Numbered from the stretch's first letter, positions 23,978-34,924 are shown. The stretch is DNA of 64,000 bases from Mantamonas sphyraenae (GCA_026936335.1 JAPMXV010000002.1:372001-436000); one strand, 5' to 3'. Numbers and translations: made by a program. The notes: a model not told the origin generated them from the sequence alone.

Positions 23978-24690
23978 TCACCGCAACCACCGCCACACCA
24001 GCTCCTTCTCCTGCACCACATTCCAATCCAACCCCCCATGCTCCGCCAATACACACACCACCCTCCCATCCCCAGACAACAACGCAGCTTCGAGCACGCT
24101 CATCCCGGGTGCGTGCGGAGCAGCAAGATCTGCCCCTGCGTCCAGAAGAAGCTGCACACAGGACGCACTGCCCATCCGTGCGGCCTGCCGTAGTGCACTG
24201 TCGCCATTGGCAAAGTGCACCGTCACATCTGCGCCTGCATCCAACAGAGCGCGCACGGTTTGCTCGGACGCCTGCCTTGCCGCAAGCATGAGCGCCGTGT
24301 GGCCACTGAGGGAGCGGTGGTTGACATCGGCGCCTGCGTCGATGAGTACCGAGACACAGTCTGCCTCTGCGCGGTCGGCCGCCTGGAGTAGGGCTGTGCG
24401 TGCGCGGGTGTCGGTCGCGTCGACGTCCGCCCCGCCGTTCACAAGGGCCTGGACACACTGTGGCCACCCACGCTCTGCGGCCCAGACGAGAAGAGGCACT
24501 GCATCCGGAGTCTGTGCGTTTGGATCAGAGCCTGCGTCCAGGAGGGCGGTGACACACTGTGCGCTTCCGCTCTGCACGGCAATCATCATTGCGGTGCGGC
24601 CTGTGTCACGGGCCTGGACATCTGCACCCGCACGCAACAGGTGGCCCATGATCTGGTGTTTGTTCCAGGAGGCGGCCATCATGAGAGGGG
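23978..24690 (-). pseudogene. 5'-truncated ankyrin-repeat gene, fragment 2
   Basis: This is the same fragment as at 18029-18741, nearly identical in sequence and again open throughout. It begins immediately after the TGA of kinase copy C and lacks the start and first ankyrin repeat of the complete gene. Differences from fragment 1 are few (for example VNGGADVDATDTR against VDGGADVDATDNR), and the shared VNGG/DTR variants tie it to the complete gene. It lies directly upstream of kinase copy B, at the same distance as in the other units. Confidence 0.75.
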
Positions 24691-27600
24691 TCACACGCCT
24701 TCATCGTCGTCTCCGTTCTCACCCATCCCAATCTCCACTGTCACAAGCTTCTCTTGCACGTCTACGAGCACTGCTCCTTGACTGCTCACCCGCTCTTTCA
24801 CTTGCATCACGTCCTGCTCCATGGCAGCCAGTTGCGCGCGGACGATGTCCACATCTGCTGCGTTTAGCCCTTGTGATTCTGCTCGTGTCTGCACCTCTGT
24901 CAGCCATGCTCGCATCTGTGGTACCTGCTCTCCCAGGAACCGGATTGCCTTGCTCTGTTGGCCACTCTTCCTCTTTAGTGATTCCGTGTCACTTTGTACC
25001 TGCTTCAGCGCAGTGACAATCTCCTCCTGTGCGGTGGGGTCCAGTGCAGCCACCTGTGCCTGCCATGCCTCGTGGTCAAAGTGCACCGCGTCCAGAATCT
25101 GTGCCTGTGTCCCTTGCATCTCGTGCAGGATGCTCACAATCTCCACCTGCGAGTGCATCTCTTCCTTCTTCATCACCTCCACCGTGTCCAGCGTCGCCAC
25201 AATCTGTGTGAATGGAGGCCGGTGCGATGGATCTGTTGCCCAGCACTGCTCAATCAGCTTTGTCGCCCATCCCGGACACACGCTCGTGTCGATCTTTTCT
25301 CGCTTGTCTGGCTTGATGGTCCACCTTGACACATGCTTGCTGTGGCCATAGTTTTTCTTGCCGCTGTACGGCTGCACTTCATGCATCATCTCCCACAGCA
25401 GCATCCCAAACGCAAACACATCCACCTTTTCGTCAAACGTCCGCATGGAGACGCTCGAGGATGCACCTGCATCCTCCTCCTCGTCGCTGTCCGTGTCAAC
25501 ATCATCCACCAGCAGCTCAGGGGCCATGTACTGCCAGGACCCGGCGCCTGACTTGGTCTTTGTCTTGGTGTGCTTCTTGACACGGCTCAGCCCAAAGTCG
25601 CTGATCCGTGCCACGCCACGCCTGTCCAGCAGCACATTCTCTGGCTTCAGGTCCCTGTGCATGATCGGTGGTTTGTATCCGTGCAGGTACGCCATTCCGT
25701 CTGCCACATCCCGTGCTATCTGCAGCTTGGCCTCCTCAGACAGCCCTTCCGCACCCTCGCCCCTCTCGTGCAGCAGCTTGTGCAGCGACCCAAGCTCACA
25801 CAGTTCCGTCACCATGCACACATGCTCCGGTTCCACGCACACTCCGTGCAGTGTGATCATGTTCCTGTGCTTCAGTCCCTTCATCGTCCGCACCTCATGG
25901 TTGAATGCTGCTGTGTGTTCAGCATCCATCACCTGCACCTTCATCATCTTGATGGCTACTGGCGTGCTTCCACGCAGCATCCCCTTGTACACAAAGGCAA
26001 ACCCGCCCTCGCCCAGCAGTTCCCCTTTCGACAGATGCGACCACGGGATCTCCAGCGACTCGTCTCCGTCATCGTCCGCCTCTGATCGTGAGCCTCGTCT
26101 GTCCTTCCCTGCAAGCACCGCCGCCAGACTCGATGCCTCCTTGCCCAGCAGTGCCTCGGCTGCATTCAGCGTTTCCAGCCGCTCGGTCTGCATCGCCTCC
26201 ACCTGCTTCACACCCGCCGCTGCCTGGTCCCGCTCCTCCCGTGCTCGGTTGTACTCTTCGGTCAGCTCCTCCTCCAGGAACCGCAACATGTCTGCCTCTG
26301 CCTGCTGCACGCGCTTCTGCTTCGGTCCTTTCGACCGTTCCAGACGTTGAAGTTCCCCTGCCAGCGACCCACATGCCAACTCGGCTGCCTCTTTGGTCAT
26401 CGTCTGTTCTGCTTTGTGTTGTGTCTGCAGCTGTTGCTCTGTGTGGTCCACTGCTTCAGCGGTTTCTTCCAGATGCTCCTTGCTCGCCTCTGCCAGCTGC
26501 TCCAGCGCATGCGTCAGTCCCTCCTGACGCTCACACATCCTGCGCAGCTGTGTGCGCCATTTCCCACAATGTTTCAGTGTTGCTTTGATCTGCTTGCGCT
26601 CTTTTGAGTACGCAGCAGGCAGCTCACGCAATGCTTCCTCCTCAGCAACCTTGTCCCTGCGCAGCTGTGCCAGTCTGGTCTCCAGTTCTTCAATCTCTCG
26701 TTCCATCTCTGTCACATGCGTCTCCTTCGCCATCCGCACCTCCTCCTCCTCTGCACCCAGTGCCGCCTTCCGTGCCTCCAGCTCTGCTGTGTTGGCCTCC
26801 AGTTGCTCCAGCCCAGCTGCATACCGTCTTCCCTCCTCCCTTGTGACCCCAGCCTGTGCCAACACCTGCTCCCTTTGTGCCTCTGCCCGTTCTGCAATCC
26901 ATCCTCCAGGTGACGAGGATGGTTCACCTGCTGCTGCTTCCTTCCACACTCCCTCCCACACCTCTCCTGCTGCTCCATACACCTCCGTCCGCGCTGCCAT
27001 CCTCTTCTCTGCCCGTTGCGCACACACTCCCACCAGCTCCACACTCGTCTGCAGTTCCACTTCCCGTGCACTCGTCTTGGCTTCAATCGTCGTCCCTGCC
27101 TGTCGCTGTCTCGCCGCTTGCTTGTGTGTCGCCACCAGCCTCTCCACTTCTTCCTGCTCTGCTGTCCATAGTGTCTGCTGTGCCTGTGCAGCGTGTGGAG
27201 CAGCTGCAGCGAGGAACGCGCGTGCACGTGCGTTCTCCTGGTCCACACTCTCCTTCACCGTGTCCAGCACAGCATGGCGTGTCGATGCCACCTCAGTGTC
27301 TGCGATCACGGTCTCCAGGTGTGCATGCACGGAGGATGTCTCGCGCATGGGTGTCGTGTGTGCGCTGTCATTCAGCACAGACACGACATCGGCCACGCTC
27401 GTGTGTCCACACGATGATGATGACAATGCTGTCAGCATGGCATCCAGCTCAGTCACAAACTCCACATTGGTTGTAGCTGTGGCGTACGCTGGCCAGGATG
27501 CGTCAAGATGGTTGATTGCTGCAGAGAGCAGCTTCAGGATGGCCGTGTTGCCATTTTCCTGGGCCAGCTCCAGGGCATTGGGATTGTAGCCGGGGCGAGT

Positions 27601-28508
27601 GAGTGGATTCGCACCACCCTCGATCAGCCATGCGCACAGTCCAACGTCGTTGTTGTTGACTGCAATGGTGAGGGCTGTGTTCTTCTCGTCAGGCCATGTG
27701 TCGATGTGAACACCCCAATCCAGCTGCTCCTGCATGGCACCGGTGTCGGCAGAGCGGGCGGCGGTGAGGAACGCATCTGCGTGCTCCCTGTTGCGAGAGA
27801 GACGCTGGTTGACTGCATCATCGCCTACACCATACATGTACAAGCAGGTGTGATTGGATTCCAGTGCGTGCGCCAGTGCTGCTGCTCCTTCTGCTCCGAT
27901 GTTGTTTTCGTCGAGGGCCAGTCTCTGCAAACTGCTGTTCTCACTCAGTGCCTGCGCCAGAGCTGCTGCTCCCTCGTCGCCGATTCTGTTCCAGCTGAGA
28001 TTCAGTGTCTGTAAGCTGCTGTTCACACTCAGTGCGTGCGCCAGTGCTGCTGCTCCTTCTGCTCCGATGTTGTTTTCGTCGAGGGCCAGTCTCTGCAAAC
28101 TGCTGTTCTCACTCAGTGCCTGCGCCAGTGCCGTTGCTCCTTCTGCTCCGATGCTGTTGTTCCTGAGGTTCAGTGTCCGCAAGCTGCTGTTCCCTCCCAG
28201 GGCCTTGGCAAGTGCGGCTGCTTGTTTTTCCCCAATCCCGTCCCAACTCAGATCCAATTCCTGCCCCATCCATGTCAGCCATCACCCCCTCCACCTTCCT
28301 CCCACCCAAACACCCATTTCTGCCCTCTACCCCCTTCAATCTCTCCATCCTCCATCCCACATAGCTCGCCAACACGACACGTCACGATTTCCCTCCCATC
28401 CCCCAAAATCAAACTCACTTCTCCCGCCTCTGCCAATGCCACCCCAATGCGTTCCACATCACCACTCTGCAACAGTGCGCTCCAGTCCACTATTTTTTGT
28501 ATGCTCAT
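24691..28508 (-). CDS. LRR-ankyrin-coiled-coil-protein kinase, copy C (5 LRRs)
   Basis: Exon 1 is 28419-28508 (30 codons, MSIQKIVDWSALLQSGD...) and exon 2 is 24691-28260, giving 1,219 aa. Only about five LRRs remain, and two of them are identical (SLQRLALDENNIGAEGAAAL). The ankyrin region (NTALTIAVNNNDVGLCAWLI), coiled coil, kinase domain and C-tail match copies A and B; catalytic Lys, HRD, DFG and APE motifs are all present. A small difference is GGANPLTRPGYNPNAL, where the other copies have ERGANPLTRPLGTKPNAL. The promoter region upstream faces the end of the complete ankyrin gene, 186 bp away. It is the sister of copy B by shared substitutions in the C-tail. Confidence 0.88.
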
Positions 28509-28694
28509 GATCTATCCAAGGGTCCCCGTCCTTGTGTGAGTTGCCCTCCCGCTGCAGGTTTCCACCCCCCACAATCCCTGCCTCCTTGCCACAGTCTCCT
28601 CCATCCCTCATCCACAACCCACCGATGTGACTGTTGTGTCTGCGATCTAACAATTTACTCTTTCCAGTGGCTCGATGCGCGCACTCGCCTGTTC

Positions 28695-29609
28695 TCACCG
28701 CAACCACCTCCACACCAGCTCCTTCTCCTGCACCACATTCCAATCCAACCCCCCATGCTCCGCCAATACACACACCACCCCCTCATCCCCAGACAACAAC
28801 GCAGCTTCGAGCACGCTCATCCCGGGTGCGTGCGGAGCAGCAAGATCTGCCCCTGCGTCCAGAAGAAGCTGCACACAGGACGCACTGCCCATCCGTGCGG
28901 CCTGCCGTAGTGCACTGTCGCCATTGGCAAAGTGCACCGTCACATCTGCGCCTGCATTCAACAGAGCGCGCACGGTTTGCTCGGACGCCTGCCTTGCCGC
29001 CAGCATGAGCGCCGTGTGGCCACTGAGAGAGCGGTGGTTGACATCGGCGCCTGCGTCGATGAGTACCGAGACACAGTCTGCCTCTGCGCGGTCGGCCGCC
29101 TGGAGTAGGGCTGTGCGTGCGCGGGTGTCGGTCGCGTCGACGTCCGCCCCGCCGTTCACAAGGGCCTGGACACACTGTGGCCACCCACGCTCTGCGGCCC
29201 AGACGAGAAGAGGCACTGCATCCGGAGTCTGTGCGTTTGGATCAGAGCCTGCGTCCAGGAGGGCGGTGACACACTGTGCGCTTCCGCTCTGCACGGCAAT
29301 CATCATTGCGGTGCGGCCTGTGTCACGGGCCTGGACATCTGCACCCGCACGCAACAGGTGGCCCATGATCTGGTGTTTGTTCCAGGAGGCGGCCATCATG
29401 AGAGGGGTCATGCCGTCGTCGTCGCGTGCGTCGACATTTGCGCCTGCGTCGAGAAGCTCGAGGACAGACAGGACCTTGCCCTTGCGCACAGCCACAGACA
29501 AAGCCGGTTGACCCAACGAGGTGCGTGTGTTTGGATCTGCGCCGGCAGAGATCAGGCGGCGAATGGCGAGGTGGTCGCCGTCGGCCACGGCCTGCAAGAG
29601 CGTGCTCAT
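28695..29609 (-). CDS. Ankyrin-repeat protein (complete copy)
   Basis: About 304 aa from the ATG at 29607-29609 (MSTLLQAVADGDHLAIRRLI). The protein is almost entirely ankyrin repeats of about 33 aa (DGMTPLMMAASWNKHQIMGH, ALLQAADRAEADCVSVLID, SGHTALMLAARQASEQTVRA), a scaffold with no catalytic domain. A longer upstream frame exists but is Pro/Ser-rich and would overlap the neighbouring gene, so I chose this Met. Its first helices (LLQAVADGDHLAIRRLISAGAD) resemble the first-exon motif of the LRR genes. A GTGAGA at the end of the frame could also be a splice donor, so a further exon is not excluded. It is the parent of the two truncated copies. Confidence 0.75.
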   Translation of the reverse strand: MSTLLQAVADGDHLAIRRLISAGADPNTRTSLGQPALSVAVRKGKVLSVLELLDAGANVDARDDDGMTPLMMAASWNKHQIMGHLLRAGADVQARDTGRTAMMIAVQSGSAQCVTALLDAGSDPNAQTPDAVPLLVWAAERGWPQCVQALVNGGADVDATDTRARTALLQAADRAEADCVSVLIDAGADVNHRSLSGHTALMLAARQASEQTVRALLNAGADVTVHFANGDSALRQAARMGSASCVQLLLDAGADLAAPHAPGMSVLEAALLSGDEGVVCVLAEHGGLDWNVVQEKELVWRWLR

Positions 29610-29679
29610 TGGGTTGGTGGGGCAGGTGGAGGGTACGTACAGCCTGCATTGGACATGGTGGGCGAGGGCGACGCCGCTG

Positions 29680-30880
29680 CTACCTGCCTGTGCGCAGAGA
29701 GAGGAGAAAGAGAAAGGTGGTGGCGCCGATGGAGGCGACCTCTGCCACGAGCTTGGCGGTGATGGTGAGGCCAAAGAGACGGACGGCAGTGACGCGTCCG
29801 CGTATTGCGTGGGCAATCTCGTGTGCACGGGCGCTGAGGTCTGCGTTTGCACCGGCACGGAGGCCAGCCCAGAGTGAGATGCGCTCGGCGAGGCGTCTCG
29901 AGTGCGTGTCGACCATGGTCATGGGCACCAGCATGACGGGGAGGACGACGAGGAGGACAGCAATGGTGACGACGGTGTTTTGGTCGAGCAGGCCCTGGAG
30001 AAGGACGATGACGAGGAGGTTGACGAGGAGGACGACAAAGTAGGCGACGAGGACGCCGACAGGAGGACCCAGGGCGTCGTTGAAGCGGTGGAGAGAGGCG
30101 AGGATGTCGCAGTGGCGTGTGTTGACGTCACGCAGGGCGTCGCAGGTGGGCGCTTGGAGCCAGGCGTCGACGTGGCGGCGGAGGCGTGCGAGGTCCTCGA
30201 GGATGGGCAGGAGCCAGATGGCAATGCAGACAGGAACAAAGGCAAGGACCATGTTGTTGTAGAGGAGGACAGAGAGGGTGAGGCAGGCCATCACGAGGCC
30301 CAGAGCAGGGTCGAGGGCGTGCCAGAGGTGGACGTCGACGGTGAGGGTGCCGACGGCGCCTTGGGCATAGGCGAGCAGAGAGGTGATGAGCACAACCACA
30401 ATGGCGAGCTGGACGAGGGCGCCGGCGAGGCAGACGGCGTTGAGCCAGCGCAGGGTGGCCGGGCGGCGGCGGTGCCATTCGCCTTGCACGGCGGCGTGAA
30501 GGACCCAGGATCGCTGGCGGATAAAGAGGAGGCGGATGAGAAAGGAGACGACATAGGAGAGGAAGCCACTGGTGGCACGCTCGAGGATGCCGCCCGGGTC
30601 GCCGCCGTGCCAGGTGGCGAGGTTGACGGCGTTGATGGCGGCGAGGAGAACGACGAGGGAGGCGACGGCAGCAAAGGCTCGGCCGACGGGACTGGAGGTG
30701 TAGCCTTCGTCGTGGTGAAGCTGGAGCAAGAGGAGGAGGGGAGGCGGAATGCACTGCACGGAGGGCAGGGGGCAGGCGGGCAAAGTCGTCGGTGGGCACA
30801 AGGCCGCCAACAAGGATGGGAGGCGGGGGCGGGGACGGGGAGGAGGGGAGAGACGGGCCCGGAGCAACGGGAGTGCCCAT
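29680..30880 (-). CDS. Seven-transmembrane gustatory-receptor-like (GRL) protein, frameshifted
   Basis: The minus-strand frame ends at the stop at 29680-29682 and codes about seven hydrophobic helices: AFAAVASLVVLLAAINAV, FLSYVVSFLIRLLFI, LVQLAIVVVLITSLLAYA, LTLSVLLYNNMVLAFVPV, VAYFVVLLVNLLVIVLLQG, VTIAVLLVVLPVMLVPM and a last one containing IGATTFLFLLSL. Before helix five an amphipathic loop reads CDILASLHRFNDALGPPVGV, which resembles the loop of the insect chemoreceptor (GR/GRL) superfamily, and the final helix resembles its TM7. The N-terminus (MGTPVAPG, then ILVGGLVPTDDFARLPPALR) lies in a different frame, so one base is lost or gained in the GGA-rich tract near 30731-30745. Ligand and function are unknown; GR relatives are ligand-gated cation channels. 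It follows the MnmE gene by 27 bp. Confidence 0.5.
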
Positions 30881-30907
30881 GGGTTGATTGTGTTGTGTCG
30901 GCTGGGT

Positions 30908-32327
30908 CTACTTGCCAATGCAAAACTCGCGAAAGATGACGTCGAGGACGTCGTCGACGTCGACGTCGCCTACAATGGCGCCGAGGTCGTCGACGGCGGC
31001 GCGGACGCCCTCTGCGTCGACTTCAATGTCGCCGTAGTCGTGGAGGACGGTGTGGAGAGAGGCAACGGCGTTCTGGAGGTGGTGTCGATGGCGAGCTCGG
31101 GTGACGAGGGCGTCGGGCACGTGGCCGACATGGTGGTGGACGGCGTGGGCCAAGGCGGCGTCGAGGTCGGGCAGGCCGTGGCCAGTGTGGCAGGAGACAG
31201 GGAGGACGTCGAGGCGGTAGTGTGCGTGGAGGGCGCGTGTGGCGGCGTGGAGTGCGTGGGGCTCGAGGAGATCGCGCTTGTTGGCGACGACAAGGCCCGG
31301 GGAGGGAAGGGCGCCGAGCATGGCGGTTGCGTGTGGGTCGATTGGGCGGGAGGCGTCGACGACGTGGACGCACATGTCTGCGGAGCGTGCGAGGTCGATG
31401 GTGCGCTGGACGCCGATCTGCTCGACGGCGTCGTGGGTGGCGCGGAGGCCAGCGGTGTCGCAGAGCTCGACGGCAAAGCCGCCGACGTCCATGGAGACGG
31501 CAATGACGTCGCGGGTGGTGCCCTCGACGCTGCTGACGATGGCAAGGTCGCGTTGGGCGAGGGCGTTGAGGAGGGAGCTCTTGCCGGCGTTGGGGGGGCC
31601 CACAATGGCGATGCGGATGCCTCTGCGGATCTGCTCGGCGACGTGGCTGCGCTGGAGGGCCGTGTGCATGTCGTCGGTGACGCGGTGGAGGTGGCGGCGG
31701 ACGTCTGCGTGGAGGTGGTCCTGGAGGTCCTCCTCGTCGCCAAAGTCGATGACGGCCTCGAGGTGGGCGAGGGCGCGGGTGAGGGCGTCGCGCCATGCGT
31801 GGTAGCGGGCCTGTGTGCGGTTGCCCATCTGCTGGAGGGCGAGGGTGCGCTGGCGTGCGGTTTGCGCATCGACGAGATCGCCGACCGCCTCGGCCTGGAG
31901 GAGGTTCATCTTGCGGTTGCGAAAGGCACGCTCTGTGAATTCGCCTGGAGGGGCACAGCGGGGTCAGGCGGGCGGTGGGAGAGAGAGAGAGGCACAGGGC
32001 GAGGGACGTACCGGGCAGGGCCGGGCGGAGGCCGTCGAGGGCGTCGAGGGCATCGAGGGCGGCGTCGACGACGGCGGTGCCGCCGTGGAGGTGCAGCTCG
32101 ACCATGTCCTCGCCCGTGTAGGAGTGGGGCGCCTGGAAGCGGAGGACGAGGGCGTGATCGAGGAGTTGGCCGGAGGTCGGGTGGCGCAGGGTGCGGAGGG
32201 AGGCGAGGCGTGGCTCGGGGAGGGAGGAGGCGAGGGAGAGGAGGGCGTGGTCGGCTCGGGGCCCGCTGATGCGGACGATGGCGACGGAGGCCTTGCCGCG
32301 GGCGGTGGCAAGGGCAAAGATGGTCAT
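30908..32327 (-). CDS. GTPBP3: tRNA modification GTPase MnmE/GTPBP3
   Basis: Exons 32012-32327 and 30908-31944 (phase 1) give 450 aa, the usual family length. The N-terminal tetrahydrofolate-binding domain reads [20 protein letters not shown] and [14 protein letters not shown]. The helical domain ([20 protein letters not shown]) spans the splice site. The G domain has [14 protein letters not shown] (G1), GTTRD (G2), CDTAGLR (G3) and NKRD (G4). The C-terminus is FCIGK, the invariant motif holding the catalytic Cys. With MTO1/GidA it installs 5-carboxymethylaminomethyl-type groups on U34 of organellar tRNAs. No long mitochondrial presequence is visible, so targeting may use the N-terminal helix. 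It lies 13 bp downstream of the folylpolyglutamate synthase stop; MnmE uses a folate, so co-expression would be sensible. Confidence 0.93.
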
Positions 32328-32340
32328 TGTGCGGGAGTAA

Positions 32341-33558
32341 TTACAGTGTACATTCGAGCGGGTGGAGGAGGTCGCCGACAAGGTGCATGGAGCCCGTGAC
32401 GAGGACGGAGCGGACGTCGGGTGGGAGGGCGTGGACAAGGTGGAGGGCGTGGGCAGGGGAGGCGGCGACGGCGTGGGCGGCGGCAAAGCTGCGGTAGCCG
32501 AGGGCGTGGTTGTGGACGGTGATGGCATGGCGAAAGGGCGGGCGGCGGCGGAGGAGCGGGCGGACGAGGCGGTCGGGGTCGCGGGAGCCCGTGGTGGCAA
32601 AGAGGAGGGCGCAGGGGCCGGGTGTGGCGGCCGAGTCGAACCAGTCGAGGCAGGCGTGGAGGCTCTCTGGGGTGTGGGCGCCGTCGAGGTAAAAGGAGCG
32701 GGGCCCGAGGTCGAGGCGGTGGCTGCGGCCAGGGAGGGTGCAGGTGGCGAGGGCGTGCATGGCGAGGTCGCGGTGAAAGGGGCGGCGGTGCTTGCGGAGA
32801 AAGGCCTCGGCCATGGCGAGGGCAAGGGCGGCGTTGCTGAGCTGGTGGCGGCCGGGTATGCCGAGAGGGGTGCCGTCGGGGAGGGGCTGTACATAGGTGA
32901 TGGAGTCGTTGGGGAGCGGGACGGGCTGGGGGACGCTAAAGGCGGCGGTGGCGGGCTTGATGATGGCGGCCTTTTCGCGGGCAATGTGGTGGAGGGTGGG
33001 GCCGAGGATGTCTGTGTGCTCGAGGGAGAGGGCAGAGATGCCGGCGACGTCGGTGTGGTCAAAGACGTTTGTAGAGTCGAGGCGGCCGCCGATGCCGACC
33101 TCGATGACGGCGACGTCGACGGGCCGGTGGAGAAAGGCGTGGAGGGCCATGAGGGTGAGGAAGCGGAAGTACATGGGGCGCGGGGGGGGAGGGCGTGGTA
33201 GACGTGCCAGAAGAGGTGGTCAAAGTCGGGTTCGGAGAGAGGGGTGTTGTTGAAGCGGATGCGTTCGCGGGGGTGGGTGAGGTGCGGGGAGGTGAAGAGG
33301 GCGGTGGTGAGGTTGTGGGCGCGGAGGATGGCTTCGGTGAAGGCACATGTGGAGCCTTTTCCTTTGGAGCCGGTGATGTGGATGGTGGGGAGGGAGTTTG
33401 GGTTGAGGGAGAGGAGGGAGAGGAGGTGGGGCATGGAGGGGGAGGGGGAGGGGGGTGGGGGAGGAGCGGATGAGGTCGAGGGTTTGTTTGTTGGATTGGA
33501 GGGTGGCGAGGGCGGCGAGGGTGTTGCGGGAGGGGGGGGTGGGGGGTTTGGGGGGCAT
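32341..33558 (-). CDS. FPGS: Folylpolyglutamate synthase / dihydrofolate synthase family (two apparent frameshifts)
   Basis: The enzyme adds glutamates to folates with ATP, retaining them in cytosol and mitochondria. From the proposed ATG at 33556-33558 the frame gives [21 protein letters not shown] second frame gives the P-loop [20 protein letters not shown] and [19 protein letters not shown] third gives [35 protein letters not shown], the folate and ATP region, and [11 protein letters not shown]. All three are needed in order and together match one FPGS of about 405 aa. The breaks fall in G/C homopolymers (about 33440-33460, and the eight Gs at 33182-33189, where one extra base restores the frame). 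So sequencing error or a recent pseudogene are the two readings. It is divergent from the acidic protein (52 bp) and 13 bp from MnmE. Confidence 0.82.
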
Positions 33559-33610
33559 TGGGTTGGGTTGGGTGGGGGTGCGCAAAGTTGGCCAAGGATT
33601 TTTTGAGGAT
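33559..33610. promoter_or_regulatory. Divergent 52-bp spacer between FPGS and the acidic protein gene
   Basis: The spacer holds GGGTTGGGTTGGGTGGGGG and TGCGCAAAG, with a T-run near the plus-strand ATG. The TTGGG element recurs in two of the other divergent spacers. Regulatory function is inferred from position. Confidence 0.3.
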
Positions 33611-34213
33611 ATGGACGTGGAGGTGGTTGCGGATTCGCAGGTGGTGGCGGATTCGCAGGAGGTGGCGGATTCGCAGGAGGAGGATGAGGAGGTGGGAAAT
33701 GGCTGGGAGGAGTTGTTGCGGTGGTGCAGGGAGGATGATGGCATGGAAGTCGAGGAGGTGCCTGTAGAGGAGGAGGATGAGGAATGGGAGGAGGATGAGG
33801 AATGGGAGGAGGATGAGGAATGGGAGGAGGATGGCATGGAAGTCGAGGAGGTGCCCGTGGAGGAGGAGGAGGAGGAATGGGAGGAGGATGAGGAGGATGA
33901 GGAGGAGGCACTCGGGGACCCTTTCTGGGCGCCGGGGGTGGCAGGTGCATGGATGGCTTCCAGCGGGGAGTTTGAAGTGCTCATGCCGGCCACGTTTGTG
34001 GGGGAGGAGGATGCGCTGGTGAGGAGGAACTTGGGCAAATCGGCTGTCAACAGCTTGGCGAGGAATTTGGTTGGAATTCGCCGTGCCAGTGCAACACGTC
34101 TAGGGAGGGCAAGAGACGGAGATGAGCGGAGAAGGCGGCTCGAGGAGATTCCATGGAGCCAGGTCGAGATGGTGGTTTGGGACACTGGTCATCAGAGTGA
34201 GTTTAGCGTGTGA
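33611..34213 (+). CDS. Highly acidic repeat protein of unknown function
   Basis: A 200-aa single-exon frame starts at [20 protein letters not shown]. It contains three tandem VADSQ units, then a 35-40 residue block ([15 protein letters not shown]) repeated once with EEWEEDEEW units between. The second half is ordinary in composition ([39 protein letters not shown]) and turns basic, so the protein is a polar ampholyte. No domain is recognised. Codons of the acidic part are almost only GAG and GAT, so the tract is also a DNA-level repeat that could expand. The GRS-like basic tail after an acidic tract recalls histone chaperone-like proteins, but this is weak. Confidence 0.45.
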   Translation: MDVEVVADSQVVADSQEVADSQEEDEEVGNGWEELLRWCREDDGMEVEEVPVEEEDEEWEEDEEWEEDEEWEEDGMEVEEVPVEEEEEEWEEDEEDEEEALGDPFWAPGVAGAWMASSGEFEVLMPATFVGEEDALVRRNLGKSAVNSLARNLVGIRRASATRLGRARDGDERRRRLEEIPWSQVEMVVWDTGHQSEFSV

Positions 34214-34339
34214 GGTGGCGCGGGGAAGAGAGTGACGGTGACGGGAGGGCGGTTTTTTTTCCCAGCGTGAATGTGTTGCACGCGAAAACAGCTCGGTGAG
34301 AGGTGAGAGGTGTGAGGGTTGCAGTTGTGCGGTCCCGGC

Positions 34340-34795
34340 GTGGTGTTTCGCGGGTGTGCGCTGCATGTGAGGCGGTGCATGTGTGCGTTGAGTGTGTGTG
34401 GGGTGCAGGAGGGTGAGGGAGGGGAGTGGGAGAGAAAAGTGTGCATTTTGGCCGAAATTGTGTGTGTGTGAGTGTGGACAGGCCGTGTGGCGGAGGGTGG
34501 GGGTGACAGGGGCCGTGCGGGCCCTTGGTGCTCGCTTGCGGGTGTGCGCTGCATGTGAGGCGGTGCATGCGTGCGTTGAGTGTGTGTGGGGTGCAGGAGG
34601 GGTGAGGGAGGGGAGTGAGAGGGAAAAATGTGCATGGGCCAAAATTGTGTGTGTTGCGCGTGGACAGGCGGTGTGGGCGGTGTGGTGGGGTGACAGGGGC
34701 CGTGCGGGCCCTTGGTGACCGCTTGCGGGTGTGCGCTGCATGTGAGGCGGTGCATGCGTGTGTGTTGGTGACCCAGTGGCCGTGACGTGCGAGCG
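34340..34795. repeat. 188-nt tandem repeat, about 2.4 copies
   Basis: The string GGTGTGCGCTGCATGTGAGG begins near 34352, 34541 and 34728, so the period is 187-189 nt. Each unit continues through a GTGCATGCGTGCGTTGAG block, a GGGTGCAGGAGGG block and an AAAATTGTGTGTGTG block; the last unit is cut short. Reading frames through it on either strand are Thr/His-rich shadows with no family resemblance. The stretch 34214-34924 otherwise shows no gene and holds the promoter side of the next gene. Confidence 0.85.
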
Positions 34796-34924
34796 AGAGG
34801 GGCCGTGGTTTTTTTGGCGCGCAAATTGTCGACAAACTCTCCACTCACACACACACCAGCAACAACCACCAGAACTGGCGCCTCCAGGCTGCCGCAGCAC
34901 CTCAGCCTGCAGGAGCAGGCCGAT

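Larger units (their letters stand above)
13405..29410 (-). repeat. Three-unit tandem segmental duplication (kinase gene plus ankyrin gene)
   Basis: Three units in the same orientation begin at the kinase stop codons at 13411, 18742 and 24691; the parental right boundary is at about 29408. Unit lengths are 5,331, 5,949 and 4,717 nt, and they differ mainly in the number of 84-nt LRR blocks. At both internal junctions the kinase 3' end (tcacacgcc) is joined to the ankyrin gene interior (catcatgagagggg). The two parental ends, at 13405-13413 and 29401-29410, share GGGGTCA, so duplication by 7-bp microhomology or unequal exchange is likely. Units 2 and 3 share variants absent from unit 1 (for example ERVSSQGAVLVDVQEKL), so they diverged last. 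Confidence 0.9.

Noticed and set aside
30749-32269. 506-codon plus-strand frame opposite MnmE
   Set aside because: Gly/Val/Asp-rich shadow; the minus strand has MnmE with all G motifs and FCIGK.
31023-33950. 975-codon minus-strand frame
   Set aside because: It runs through MnmE and FPGS partly out of frame and is mostly Pro-rich; only short pieces are real exons.
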